Shown one piece after another: positions 8,041 to 16,541 of a stretch of DNA of 64,000 nt. Position 1 is the stretch's first letter. Every line of letters starts with the position of its first letter. Source of the stretch: a marine group bacterium Sva0996 bin134. Lineage in GTDB: Bacteria; Actinomycetota; Acidimicrobiia; Acidimicrobiales; Bin134. The notes beneath the pieces are model-generated. The model was not told the origin of the DNA, did no database searches, and was given only the letters and a program-made list of their open reading frames with translations. Location: positions 186,001-250,000 of the forward strand of contig MPNQ01000001.1 in assembly GCA_002239105.1 (NCBI GenBank). The letters are read 5' to 3'. The translations under genes and the position numbers were made by a program.

Positions 8041-8790
8041 CTACTTGGCCCGCTCGCCAAGCGGCTTGTAGCGCCAGCCGATGATCTGGTCGTAGTCCAT
8101 GGCGCCATCGGGGAAAACGGTGAAGTTATTCCGCTGCTCTTCCAGCGCCGGCTTGGCTTCGGCATACGGAGTGCCCACTTCGTACATGACGAGGTGTTGA
8201 AACGGCATCCCGTTGGGACCGATTTCGCCGTGGTCGGTGGCCCATTGGGGGGTGAGGATGTTCTCGGCGGCCCAGTGGTGGCGGCCGGTGAGGAAGCCGG
8301 GGGTCGCCATGACTTCCCGATAGTGGATGGTGTACCAGTGCTCAAACCACTCGAGGTTGCCGTTGGTGGGGTTGGCCAGCGATATCCCGAGGTGGTCAAC
8401 CTCATCGGGGGTGGCCGCTCCTATCTGCGGACCGGTCTGGGTGAAGGCCCAACTGGCCACGGTGTCGTGTTCGAGGCTGTCGCCGGGCCGCATGGAATAG
8501 TCGTCCTTAGTGGCAATGCCCTGGATAACCGAGGGCAGGTGGCCTTCGATCTCATAGACGGCCAAGAACTCGAACGGCATCGCCAGATCGCTGCGGTCAG
8601 CGTGGGTGCGCATCCACTCGGGCGTCAGCATGTCGGCATCGGGGCTCATGCGGTAGCGCTGTCCGCTGACCACCCCCTCGCACGACGCAACCTCGCGGGT
8701 ATGGACGTCGTGCCACTGGTGGAATTGGGCCTCCTGGCCGATCACCGGGTTGGTGAATGTCAACAGAACATGGCGGTCGGAGTCGTTCAC
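8041..8790 (-). CDS. Unknown protein with two EthD-like half domains
   Basis: The protein has about 249 residues from a GTG at 8790; a TTG 9 nt further up is possible. Two halves repeat a common pattern: FHQWHDVHTREVASCEG near the N-terminus and FEHWYTIHYREVMATPG in the second half, each about 120 residues from the next. This W-x3-H-x-REV-x4-G spacing recalls EthD-like dimeric alpha-beta barrel proteins fused in tandem. No catalytic role is evident. Its start lies about 27 bp from that of a divergent membrane protein. Confidence 0.6.
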   Translation of the reverse strand: MNDSDRHVLLTFTNPVIGQEAQFHQWHDVHTREVASCEGVVSGQRYRMSPDADMLTPEWMRTHADRSDLAMPFEFLAVYEIEGHLPSVIQGIATKDDYSMRPGDSLEHDTVASWAFTQTGPQIGAATPDEVDHLGISLANPTNGNLEWFEHWYTIHYREVMATPGFLTGRHHWAAENILTPQWATDHGEIGPNGMPFQHLVMYEVGTPYAEAKPALEEQRNNFTVFPDGAMDYDQIIGWRYKPLGERAK

Positions 8791-8816
8791 AACCCACAAC
8801 GGTACGCTGATCGCAG

Positions 8817-9587
8817 ATGGTCTTATGGGTGGCAGCGCTGGCGATCGCCGGGATGATGCTGGTGGTGTGGGCCATCAGCGTGTTGATTCGAGACGCGGGC
8901 ATCGTCGACATCCTGTGGGGCTTCGGCTTCGTGGTGGTGGCCTGGGTGAGCTGGCTGGTCACCGACGGGCACGATGTGAGGGCCGCACTGCTGGTGTTCA
9001 TGGCCACCGCTTGGGGGCTGCGCCTGGCCATTCATCTGGCCTTTCGCAACATCGGGCAAGAGGAGGACTTCCGATATCGGTCGATGCGCCGACGAGCCGG
9101 CGACCGCTTCTGGATCACCAGCCTGGTGAGGGTGTTCGGGTTGCAGGCGGCGGCCATGTGGGTCATGTCGCTTCCCCTTCAGCTGGGCATCAGCGAAGCC
9201 GATAGGGGATGGACGCCGCTGTGGGTGATCGGCATGGTGGTTTTCCTGATCGGATTCGGGTTCGAGACCATCGGTGATTGGCAGCTCACCCGGTTCAAGG
9301 CCAACCTGGCCAACGCGGGGAAGCTGATGGATCAAGGCCTGTGGCGCTATAGCCGCCACCCCAACTACTTCGGCGATGCCGCGGCGTGGTGGGGCATTGG
9401 TTTAGTGGCTGCCTCCACCCCCATCGGGATCGTGGGGCTGATCGCCCCGGCGCTCATCACCTGGATTCTGGTGAAAGTGTCCGGCGTGCCGATGGTGGAG
9501 CACCGCCTGACGAAGACCCGCCCGGGTTATCAGGAGTACATCCAGCGAACCAGCTCGTTCGTGCCCCGCCGTCCCAAATCTGTGTGA
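8817..9587 (+). CDS. DUF1295 / steroid 5-alpha-reductase-like membrane protein
   Basis: This 256-residue integral membrane protein starts with hydrophobic helices (MVLWVAALAIAGMMLVVWAISVL) and shows about six or seven transmembrane stretches. The C-terminal motif LWRYSRHPNYFGD followed by WWGIGL is diagnostic of the DUF1295/isoprenylcysteine methyltransferase-related superfamily. Relatives reduce steroid or lipid double bonds with NADPH or methylate prenyl groups. The exact substrate is unknown. Confidence 0.88.
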   Translation: MVLWVAALAIAGMMLVVWAISVLIRDAGIVDILWGFGFVVVAWVSWLVTDGHDVRAALLVFMATAWGLRLAIHLAFRNIGQEEDFRYRSMRRRAGDRFWITSLVRVFGLQAAAMWVMSLPLQLGISEADRGWTPLWVIGMVVFLIGFGFETIGDWQLTRFKANLANAGKLMDQGLWRYSRHPNYFGDAAAWWGIGLVAASTPIGIVGLIAPALITWILVKVSGVPMVEHRLTKTRPGYQEYIQRTSSFVPRRPKSV

Positions 9588-9686
9588 TCGCGGGAACCTG
9601 GCCGATTGTTGCATCGTCTTAGCTGGTGAGGTCGACAATGGAGGCCTTGGCTCAGCCGTAGGCTTTCACAGGAGCGAGGTTCACCG

Positions 9687-10613
9687 ATGAAGACCAACCG
9701 CACCATCACACTGCTCTTCGCCGTTGGCGTTGTGTTCACTCTGCTGGTCGCCACCGGGTGCGGCAGCGGCTCCAACGAGGAGCCGGTCACTGTGGTAGGG
9801 GCGCAGACGGATCCGACCGCCACCGCCACCAGCACTGTCCCCGAGATCTCCCAGCCGACTACGACGGCAATCGCAGTCGCCACCCCCACTGCCGATCCCG
9901 ACGCCAACGCCTCGATAACCGGCACCGTCACCTACCGAGAGCGGATCGCGCTGACCCCGGGGGCCGTCGTCACCGTGCAGTTGCGGGACACCTCCCTCCA
10001 AGACGTGGCCTCCGAGCTGATCGCCGAGCAGGTCATCGCCAACCCAGGCCAGGTGCCCATCTCGTATGAGGTTCGCTACAACTCAGACGACATCAACCCC
10101 CGCAACACCTATTCCATCTCGGCCCGGATCACCGAGTCTGACGGCCGGCTGGCCTTCATCAACGACACCGCTTATGACGTGATCACCCGGGGCAACCCCA
10201 CCAGGGTCGACATGGTGCTGGTGATCGTCCAGCCGCCGCCCGACCCCACCGGCGAGTGGAACGACGAGAACTCCCGTCAATATGTGGAAGAAGAAGTCGA
10301 GGTCATCGGCGCCGAGGTAGTGGAGTACCACCCCGAGGTCATAATCCTGGTGGACCACTACCAGTCCACCGTCGAGAACTGCGTCCGCAGGGGCAGCCAG
10401 TCGTTCGAGATCGACGGTTCGGACATCTACGCCACCATCACACTGACGGTTCCGCCCCCCACCCCGTGGGCCATCGACTGCGACGCCGAAAGGGTCGTAG
10501 TAGAAGAGGTGATCCGCTTCGGCGATTCCCTCTCCCCAGGCCAGACTTACCGCGTATTCGTCAACGGCACCGAGACCACCACCTTCACGGCTCCGCTGGC
10601 CGACACTCAGTAG
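9687..10613 (+). CDS. Secreted lipoprotein with YbaY-type domain
   Basis: This 308-residue protein has a lipoprotein signal (MKTNRTITLL..., lipobox LVATGC with Cys near residue 26), so it is probably lipid-anchored outside the membrane. A Thr/Pro-rich linker follows, then a region of about 105 residues starting ITGTVTYRERIALTPGAVV, which matches the YbaY beta-sandwich often labelled type III secretion lipoprotein chaperone; no such secretion genes are here. A less recognisable C-terminal half (about residues 185-308) contains two Cys that could pair. AGGAG precedes the ATG as a ribosome-binding site. Confidence 0.75.
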   Translation: MKTNRTITLLFAVGVVFTLLVATGCGSGSNEEPVTVVGAQTDPTATATSTVPEISQPTTTAIAVATPTADPDANASITGTVTYRERIALTPGAVVTVQLRDTSLQDVASELIAEQVIANPGQVPISYEVRYNSDDINPRNTYSISARITESDGRLAFINDTAYDVITRGNPTRVDMVLVIVQPPPDPTGEWNDENSRQYVEEEVEVIGAEVVEYHPEVIILVDHYQSTVENCVRRGSQSFEIDGSDIYATITLTVPPPTPWAIDCDAERVVVEEVIRFGDSLSPGQTYRVFVNGTETTTFTAPLADTQ

Positions 10614-10655
10614 TGGGCCCCAATCAGTCCGAGCACTGGGCCGTCTATTCAAGGC

Positions 10656-11303
10656 TCAGGAGAACGGCTGGCCGGAGTCCCAGAATCCCAGGGAGCGCAT
10701 CTCGTCGTGCAGTCGGGTTGCTTCTTCGCGTGAAATATGTCCTTCGTCGGCGGCACGAACGAGGAGCTTGCGGATGCGTTCATAGGAGTAGTTGCGGCCA
10801 CCGTGTAGCTGGTCGAGCACCTTGAGTGCATCGGTGTCGTCGGTTGCGATTGTCCACTCTCGTGTGTACGAGATCGCGACGCATGCCGCCTCGCCGGGTC
10901 CTAGGCCAACCCTCAGCCCGTACGCGGTGGCATCGCTGGCTTGGAGCCTCGCGGCCAACAGCAACTCTTCGGGAGTCATCGCAATAGAAACGAGACTCCC
11001 CTCGTCGTAGAGATCGTCGATGCGTTTGATCCGATTGAATGACTCGATCTCGTGGTCAGAGGACTCTGATTCGGCAGCCGCCTCAGCTGCGGCCCCGTAA
11101 TGCCTGACCGCCTGCCTCATTTCGGAGAGCAATTCCGACTTCGGCGAAGCTCCTTCCGGCAGTTTCCTGTCCTCAGGGTCGTAGACCGCCATTGGAACTT
11201 GGAGCGGTCTGCCCATGAGGTCGCCAAGAAGGGCCTCCTGCCCGACGAGCAGGAAGTACATGAGCACCACGGTGTCGATGATGTGAGAACCCTCAGACAA
11301 CAC
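10656..11303 (-). CDS. PIN-like putative toxin paired with an Xre-ImmA regulator
   Basis: This protein has about 215 residues. The frame is open upstream, but the gene probably starts at GTG 11303, overlapping the stop of the Xre-ImmA gene by 11 nt. Features resembling a degenerate PIN nuclease are an early Asp (HIIDTVVLMYFLLVG), a mid-region LGPGEAACVAISY with Glu, and TIATDDTDALKVL with paired Asp. A C-terminal tail (SREEATRLHDEMRSLGFW) follows. Pairing with an Xre-COG2856 protein is a recognised toxin-antitoxin layout. The PIN call is moderate; the nuclease role is inferred. Confidence 0.6.
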   Translation of the reverse strand: MLSEGSHIIDTVVLMYFLLVGQEALLGDLMGRPLQVPMAVYDPEDRKLPEGASPKSELLSEMRQAVRHYGAAAEAAAESESSDHEIESFNRIKRIDDLYDEGSLVSIAMTPEELLLAARLQASDATAYGLRVGLGPGEAACVAISYTREWTIATDDTDALKVLDQLHGGRNYSYERIRKLLVRAADEGHISREEATRLHDEMRSLGFWDSGQPFS

Positions 11304-12498
11304 CGGTGACCTCGAACTCGTTGAACTCAGTTTCAAGGTTCGGCCGCTCTTGCTCAGCATCTCCGATGGGGCTGCCGAGGACTTGCACAATGTCGGGCAG
11401 GGCCAAGCCGGCGAAGGCGGCGGCGCTAGGAGGTGACATGATTTCTGTTACAACAGCCTGACGCAGCATTCGCAGATACGACCGGGGGAAGCGTCGGATC
11501 CGCCACAGTTCGGGGTCCTGTACATGTTCTTCAGGATCGGTGGCATACCCCAGCGCTCGCGCCAGCGACACCGGGCGAACCGAGGCCCTGAGATCCGCAT
11601 AGGTGTCTTGCGTAATCGCATTCATCTGGCGCAGCCGGACTAGCGCCGTAGGCCACGACACCTTGAAGTACCGCTGGATGTGGACGATGTCGACCGGATC
11701 CTTGATGCGAGGCGGCAGGCCCACCTCCTCGGCGAAGCGTCGGACTCCCTCACTCGGCATGAGGAATTCACCCGCGAAGGCGTCGGCAAAACTCTCGCGT
11801 GGTCCCTTGCCGTGCGAGAGCACCTGGTTGGTCTCGTCACTGTGAAATAGGGCATGCGCCAGCTCGTGCGCGACGGTGAATCGACGCCGGCCGGGTGTCA
11901 TGTCGAGGTTGACCAAGATCGCGAAACCCACCTCAGGGTGCTTGAGAAACGCACCTGACGGTGAGTTTTGGAGGTCCGGTCCGAGACGTGCGCGGTAGAT
12001 GGCGATACCGAGTGCCTCGCATACCGGATCAAGGTCGGAAATCGGGGCCGAGCCGAGACGAAGGTAGCTGCGTACCTCTTCCGCCTTGCGGCGAATGTCG
12101 TCCTTCTGCGAAAAGCTCTGCCGAAATACGAACGGGCTTTGGGAGAGGCCCCGGATGGGTTCGCCCACGATTCGAGCTAGCTCGGCGAAACGGTCGAGGA
12201 ATTGGACGAACTCGCGGATGCCTGGAGTAGCTCCGGGGTCGACGTCGCCATCGGCACGCAAGAGCATGCTCGCCAAGTCGTCGGTGGCCGGGTCGACTTC
12301 GCGGCCTTCGACGAGATCGATCAGTTCGATGCCGTATAGCCGGGCCATGGCGCCTAGCTGTCGATCATTTGGGGCTCTGGTTCCGGCTTCCCAATACGAC
12401 ACCATCGCCCGATTGATGCCTAGGGCGGCACCCACATCGTCTTGCGAGTAGCGGGCGCTCGTGCGAGCACGCGCCAGCGTCTCTCCCAACTGGCTCAT
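11293..12498 (-). CDS. Xre-family HTH regulator with ImmA/IrrE metallopeptidase domain
   Basis: This protein has about 401 residues. Residues near 8-65 form a lambda-repressor-like HTH (YSQDDVGAALGINRAMVSYWEAGTRAP). The central part holds a zinc-protease HExxH in FTVAHELAHALFHSDE, around residue 210, as in ImmA/IrrE (COG2856). Such proteins repress or cleave partner regulators and often act as antitoxins beside toxin genes. An upstream ATG at 12537 in the same frame would add 13 residues; the internal ATG fits the HTH better. An inverted repeat GTAAC-N14-GTTAC lies about 63 bp upstream of the chosen start. Confidence 0.88.
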   Translation of the reverse strand: MSQLGETLARARTSARYSQDDVGAALGINRAMVSYWEAGTRAPNDRQLGAMARLYGIELIDLVEGREVDPATDDLASMLLRADGDVDPGATPGIREFVQFLDRFAELARIVGEPIRGLSQSPFVFRQSFSQKDDIRRKAEEVRSYLRLGSAPISDLDPVCEALGIAIYRARLGPDLQNSPSGAFLKHPEVGFAILVNLDMTPGRRRFTVAHELAHALFHSDETNQVLSHGKGPRESFADAFAGEFLMPSEGVRRFAEEVGLPPRIKDPVDIVHIQRYFKVSWPTALVRLRQMNAITQDTYADLRASVRPVSLARALGYATDPEEHVQDPELWRIRRFPRSYLRMLRQAVVTEIMSPPSAAAFAGLALPDIVQVLGSPIGDAEQERPNLETEFNEFEVTGVV

Positions 12499-12560
12499 CG
12501 CAATCCCCGATCCCCCGGCGACAGAGTTGTTACGCATTCTGCTATGTCGTGGTTCATGGC

Positions 12561-12584
12561 GTAACTATACCTCTTGTGTGTTAC
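12561..12584 (-). promoter_or_regulatory. Candidate operator: GTAAC-N14-GTTAC inverted repeat
   Basis: In the AT-rich leader of the Xre-ImmA gene, GTAAC (12561-12565) and GTTAC (12580-12584) form an inverted repeat. Another GTTAC occurs at 12529-12533 inside the extended coding frame. The spacing suits a dimeric HTH regulator, so autoregulation is plausible. Short arms make chance occurrence possible. Confidence 0.3.
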
Positions 12585-12638
12585 ACCGAAACGGGTAAAG
12601 GGCTGAAAGGCATAACAAGAGAATTGTGAAGTCTGCCT

Positions 12639-13580
12639 TTAGTCCGAGTACTCAACCCCCGGCATCACGCAGAGCATCTCGAATAGCAGGTTCGCGGCGG
12701 TAAGGGCGGTGGTGCCGGTGGGGTCGTAGATGGGGGCTACCTCGACCAGGTCGCAGCCGACGAGGTCGAGGCCTCGGCAGCCTCGGATTATCTCTAGCGC
12801 TTGGGGGGCGGTGAGGCCGCCGATTTCGGGGGTGCCGGTGCCGGGGGCGAAGGCGGGGTCGAGGGCGTCGATGTCGAAGCTCATGTACACCGGTCCGCCG
12901 CCCACCTTTTCGCGCACCTCTTCCATAAGCGGGGCCAGCGAGCGGTTCCAGCATTCCTCTACTTGCACCACCCGGAATCCCTGCTCCCGCGACCAGTCGA
13001 AGTCGTCAGCGGCGTAGCCGGTGCCCCGCACGCCGATCTGGGCCACTCGGTGGGTGTCGAGCAGCCCTTCTTCCACGGCCCGGCGAAACGGTGTGCCGTG
13101 GGCGATGGCCTCGCCGAACATGTGTTCATTGATGTCGGTGTGGGCGTCCACGTGGATCAGCCCCAGCGGGCCGTGCTTGCGGCGCATGGCCCGCATTATG
13201 GGCAGGGCAATGGTGTGGTCGCCCCCCATCGTCACCGCGATCACGTCGTTGCCGAGGAGTTCGTCGTAGAAGTCCTCGATGCGGGCCACCGCGTCGGCCA
13301 GGTTGTAGGGGTTGGTGGCCACATCGCCGATGTCGTCGATGCGCAGGCTGTCGAAGGGAGCGGCCCTCGTGGCCATGTTGTAGGGGCGAACCAGCACCGA
13401 TTCGTTGCGGATGCCCCTTGGGCCGAAGCGGGCTCCCGGCCGGTTGGACGTGCCGATGTCGATCGGCACGCCCACGACGGCGACATCGAGGTCAGCCGCC
13501 GCTGACCGGCCGGGTAGCCGCATGAAGGTGGCGATGCCCGCGAAACGGGGCATCTGATTGCCCCCGAGGGGTTGAGGCAT
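12639..13580 (-). CDS. speB: Agmatinase / ureohydrolase
   Basis: This protein has about 313 residues. It has the binuclear manganese motifs of the arginase/agmatinase family: GGDHTIALP, HVDAHTDINEH and SFDIDALDPAFAPGTGTPE. It hydrolyses a guanidino substrate, most likely agmatine to putrescine plus urea, in the cytoplasm. The ATG at 13580 is preferred over a GTG at 13589. It lies about 35 nt after potD and is probably the last gene of the aminotransferase-lrp-potABCD operon, which supports an agmatine/polyamine role. Guanidinobutyrase is an alternative. Confidence 0.88.
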   Translation of the reverse strand: MPQPLGGNQMPRFAGIATFMRLPGRSAAADLDVAVVGVPIDIGTSNRPGARFGPRGIRNESVLVRPYNMATRAAPFDSLRIDDIGDVATNPYNLADAVARIEDFYDELLGNDVIAVTMGGDHTIALPIMRAMRRKHGPLGLIHVDAHTDINEHMFGEAIAHGTPFRRAVEEGLLDTHRVAQIGVRGTGYAADDFDWSREQGFRVVQVEECWNRSLAPLMEEVREKVGGGPVYMSFDIDALDPAFAPGTGTPEIGGLTAPQALEIIRGCRGLDLVGCDLVEVAPIYDPTGTTALTAANLLFEMLCVMPGVEYSD

Positions 13581-13615
13581 GTCGGCCACCTTAGATCCCT
13601 AACAGACCGCGGCGA

Positions 13616-14734
13616 TCAGCCCTTGGCCTCGATGAAGGCGTCGGAGAACTTCACCTCGAAGTCGCCGGTGTCCTGGATCTCCTCCAAGATCTCCACTGGG
13701 GCAACGCCTGGCGTGCTCAAGAACCCCTGGAGGTCCTCGTCTAGCCCGCCGAACGCGGCCGCATTAGGAGTGGAGTAGTAGTTCCAGTTCGACAGAGCGG
13801 CGCCCTGCTCGGCGGTGAGCAGCCAGTTGATGAACGTATGAGCCGTACACGGGCTGCCAGCGTCGAACGGGATGGCCATGTTGTCGATCCAACGGGTGCC
13901 GCCCTCGTCGGGCACGAAGTACACGTACTGCGACGGATCGTCGGTCTCCAGGAACTGGGTGAACATATCGCCGGAGTACCCGTGGGCGATCACCGTCTCA
14001 CCGGTGGTCAAGAACTCGTCGGCCGAGTCGGTGTTGAACGCCGCCAGACGACCCCGTGCGCTGGCCACCAGGTCGGTGGCCTCTTCCAGCTCGCCCTCGT
14101 CGGTGGAGTTCAGGGAGTAGCCCAGGTACTTGAGGGCCGCGCCGATCGTCTCCCGAGGATCATTGAGCAGCGAGATCGAACCGCTGAACTGATCAGCGAG
14201 GGCCGGATCGAAGATCAGACCCCACGTGCGGGGGAAGTCGGTGCCCAGCGCCGCGGTGTCTACCGCGATGCCGGTGGTGCCCCACTGGTAGGGAACCGAA
14301 TAGTCACCCGCCGGGTCGTAGATCAGGTTCCGGAAATCGTCCGAGATGTTGGCGATGTTGGGGATGGCGTCCTTGTTCAGCGGCTGAACGGTTCCGCCGG
14401 CAATCAAGATGGCCACCATGTAGTCCGACGGCACGATCAGGTCGTAGCCCGAGTTGCCAGCCGCCACGATGGGCTGCATGGCCTCATTGGAGTCGTAGAC
14501 GTCCATGGTCACGCTCACGTCGTACTCGTCCGAGAAAGCGGCGAGCTGCTCCTCGTCTATGTACTCGGCCCAGTTGAAGATGTTGAGATTGCCGTCGGTC
14601 TCGTTCACCTCGCAGTCGGCGATTGCACTTCCGTCATCGTCGTCATTTCCGCACGCGGCGGCTACCAGCGCAAAGGCCAGCAGCACGCCAAGCAGCCAAA
14701 ACAGTTTTCGGCCAGGAAGGTTTGTGATTGTCAT
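13616..14734 (-). CDS. potD: Spermidine/putrescine ABC transporter, substrate-binding lipoprotein
   Basis: This 372-residue protein has a lipoprotein signal ending in LVAAACGNDDDD (lipid-anchored Cys near 28). The mature protein carries the type 2 periplasmic-binding fold (NLNIFNWAEYIDEEQLAAF; YDLIVPSDYMVAIL), as in PotD/PotF. It captures polyamines outside the membrane and hands them to PotBC. Its ATG overlaps the potC stop by 4 nt, and a good ribosome-binding site (GAGGGG, 8 nt upstream) lies within the end of potC. Specificity for putrescine or spermidine cannot be told by eye. Confidence 0.92.
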   Translation of the reverse strand: MTITNLPGRKLFWLLGVLLAFALVAAACGNDDDDGSAIADCEVNETDGNLNIFNWAEYIDEEQLAAFSDEYDVSVTMDVYDSNEAMQPIVAAGNSGYDLIVPSDYMVAILIAGGTVQPLNKDAIPNIANISDDFRNLIYDPAGDYSVPYQWGTTGIAVDTAALGTDFPRTWGLIFDPALADQFSGSISLLNDPRETIGAALKYLGYSLNSTDEGELEEATDLVASARGRLAAFNTDSADEFLTTGETVIAHGYSGDMFTQFLETDDPSQYVYFVPDEGGTRWIDNMAIPFDAGSPCTAHTFINWLLTAEQGAALSNWNYYSTPNAAAFGGLDEDLQGFLSTPGVAPVEILEEIQDTGDFEVKFSDAFIEAKG

Positions 14735-15645
14735 TGGTATATCCCCTCTTTGATGTGGGTGTTGGTTGTGGGTTTGGCGGACACGGCTTGCCGGGCGGCG
14801 CGCAGCGAGGGGCGCCCGCTGCGGCCGCTGAACTGCTGGAAGGCCAGCGACAGGACCACCAGGAATACCGATGCGGTCAGCATGAGCACCGAGGTGGCGT
14901 TGATTAGAGGTGTGACCCCCCGGCGGATGAGGCCGAACACGAACACCGGGAGGGTGGTGGCGCCCGGGCCGGCGGCGAACTGGGTGATGACCACGTCATC
15001 GAGCGACAGGGTCAGGGCCAGCAGGGCCCCGCCCGCCACTCCGGGAATGATCTGGGGGAAGGTCACGTAGCGGAACGTCTTCCACCTAGTGGCGTAGAGG
15101 TCGAGGGCAGCCTCCTCGAGTACCTCGCTCATGCCCGCAAGTCGAGCCCGCACCACCACCGACACGAAGCTGATGTTGAAGGCGATGTGGCTGATGGTGA
15201 TGGAGCCGAGCCCCTTTTGGAGATCCAATCCGAACCAGGCGTCGAGAACGTCGAAGAACTCGGAGAAGAACAGCAGCATCATCACCGCCATCGTCACGTC
15301 GGGGATGATGATCGGGAGATACAGCAGGGCGTCGAACACCTTGCGGCCCCGGAACTTGAATCGCTCCAACGCCAGCGCGGCCAGCGTGCCCAGTACCACC
15401 GAAATAAGGGTGGAGAGCAGTGCCACCCGGACCGACACCCACACCGCGTTCTGGAGCTGACTGTGCTCGGTGAAGTCCTGGTACCACTGAAGGGTGAAAC
15501 CACCCCACCGGCCCACGTTGCGATCAGCGCTGAAGGAGAAAACCACCAACACGAATATGGGGGCGAAGAAGAACAGGTAGACGAGCCAGGAGTGGACCGA
15601 CAGCGCAATCTTGGTGCTGCCCCGGGGCTGCACGGTGCTGCTCAT
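14731..15645 (-). CDS. potC: Polyamine ABC transporter permease PotC
   Basis: This membrane protein has about 304 residues and six predicted helices. It carries the binding-protein-dependent permease loop EEAALDLYATRWKTFRYVTFPQIIPGV (EAA motif), which docks on PotA. The frame is open far upstream, but ATG 15645 overlaps the potB stop (ATGA) and starts the natural N-terminus MSSTVQPRGS. It pairs with PotB to form the transmembrane channel. Confidence 0.92.
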   Translation of the reverse strand: MSSTVQPRGSTKIALSVHSWLVYLFFFAPIFVLVVFSFSADRNVGRWGGFTLQWYQDFTEHSQLQNAVWVSVRVALLSTLISVVLGTLAALALERFKFRGRKVFDALLYLPIIIPDVTMAVMMLLFFSEFFDVLDAWFGLDLQKGLGSITISHIAFNISFVSVVVRARLAGMSEVLEEAALDLYATRWKTFRYVTFPQIIPGVAGGALLALTLSLDDVVITQFAAGPGATTLPVFVFGLIRRGVTPLINATSVLMLTASVFLVVLSLAFQQFSGRSGRPSLRAARQAVSAKPTTNTHIKEGIYQ

Positions 15646-16541
15646 AGGTTCTTGCCCCCTGAGCGGAAGTACACCAGGGTGGCCACCAGCATCACCGCCA
15701 TCAGCACGAACGACAGAGACGCCCCCACCGGCCAGTTCCGGGCGGTGAGGAACTGGGTGACGATGTAGGAGCCGAGCAGGGTGGTTTTGGCCCCTCCCAG
15801 GATCTCTGGGGTCACATAGGCGCCGAGGCTGGGTACGAACACCAGGATCGACCCGGCGATCACTCCCGGCAAAGACAACGGGAACAGCACCTTTCGGAAC
15901 GCCTGGAAGCCCGACGCGTAGAGGTCGCGGCTGGCCTCGATCAAGCTGAGGTCGATCCGCTCGATCGACGCATACAGGGGCAGCACCATGAACGGCAAGA
16001 AGCCATAGACCAGCCCGATCACCACCGCCGAGGTAGTGAACAGCAGTTCCCGCTCTCCCAAGCCGAGGGCTTCGGAAATGTTGGTGAACAGTCCGTCGTT
16101 TCCCAACAGGACTCGCCAGGCGTAGTTGCGCACCAGAAAGTTCGTCCAGAAGGGGATCATCACGAACACCAGCATCAGGTTGCGGACCAGTGGGCGGCGG
16201 GTGGCGATGAAGTAGGCGAAGGGGTAGGCCACCACCAGGCAGATGAGCGTGGTGAGTATGGCCAGCCACAGCGACCGGAACAAGATGTCCCGCACGATGG
16301 GCTCGCTCAGCTTGCGGTAGGCGTCGAAATTCCAGCCCGATAGATCGGTGCCGCCAAACCGGTTCCGGGTGGCGAACGAGTAAATCAGCACGATCACCAG
16401 CGGGACGGCGAAGAACAACACCAAATAGGCATAGGCCGGCAGCGACAGCAGGAAGCCCCGCCGTGATGCGGCCCGGTTGGCCGCCTTCTCGAATTCGGGG
16501 GTGGCTACTTCGGCTTCCCGCCGTTCTTCGACGACCGTCAT
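15642..16541 (-). CDS. potB: Polyamine ABC transporter permease PotB
   Basis: This permease has about 299 residues. A cytoplasmic N-terminus (MTVVEERREAEVATPEFEKA) precedes the first helix (FLLSLPAYAYLVLFFAVPLVIVL). It has a PotB-type EAA loop (EASRDLYASGFQAFRKVLFPL). ATG 16541 overlaps the potA stop by 4 nt. It is the partner of PotC in the same operon. Confidence 0.92.
   Translation of the reverse strand: MTVVEERREAEVATPEFEKAANRAASRRGFLLSLPAYAYLVLFFAVPLVIVLIYSFATRNRFGGTDLSGWNFDAYRKLSEPIVRDILFRSLWLAILTTLICLVVAYPFAYFIATRRPLVRNLMLVFVMIPFWTNFLVRNYAWRVLLGNDGLFTNISEALGLGERELLFTTSAVVIGLVYGFLPFMVLPLYASIERIDLSLIEASRDLYASGFQAFRKVLFPLSLPGVIAGSILVFVPSLGAYVTPEILGGAKTTLLGSYIVTQFLTARNWPVGASLSFVLMAVMLVATLVYFRSGGKNL

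Noticed and set aside
13838-15070. Plus-strand open frame of about 410 codons over potD and potC
   Set aside because: Antisense to well-supported transporter genes; composition (Arg/Val/Gly/His-rich) is typical of a shadow frame.
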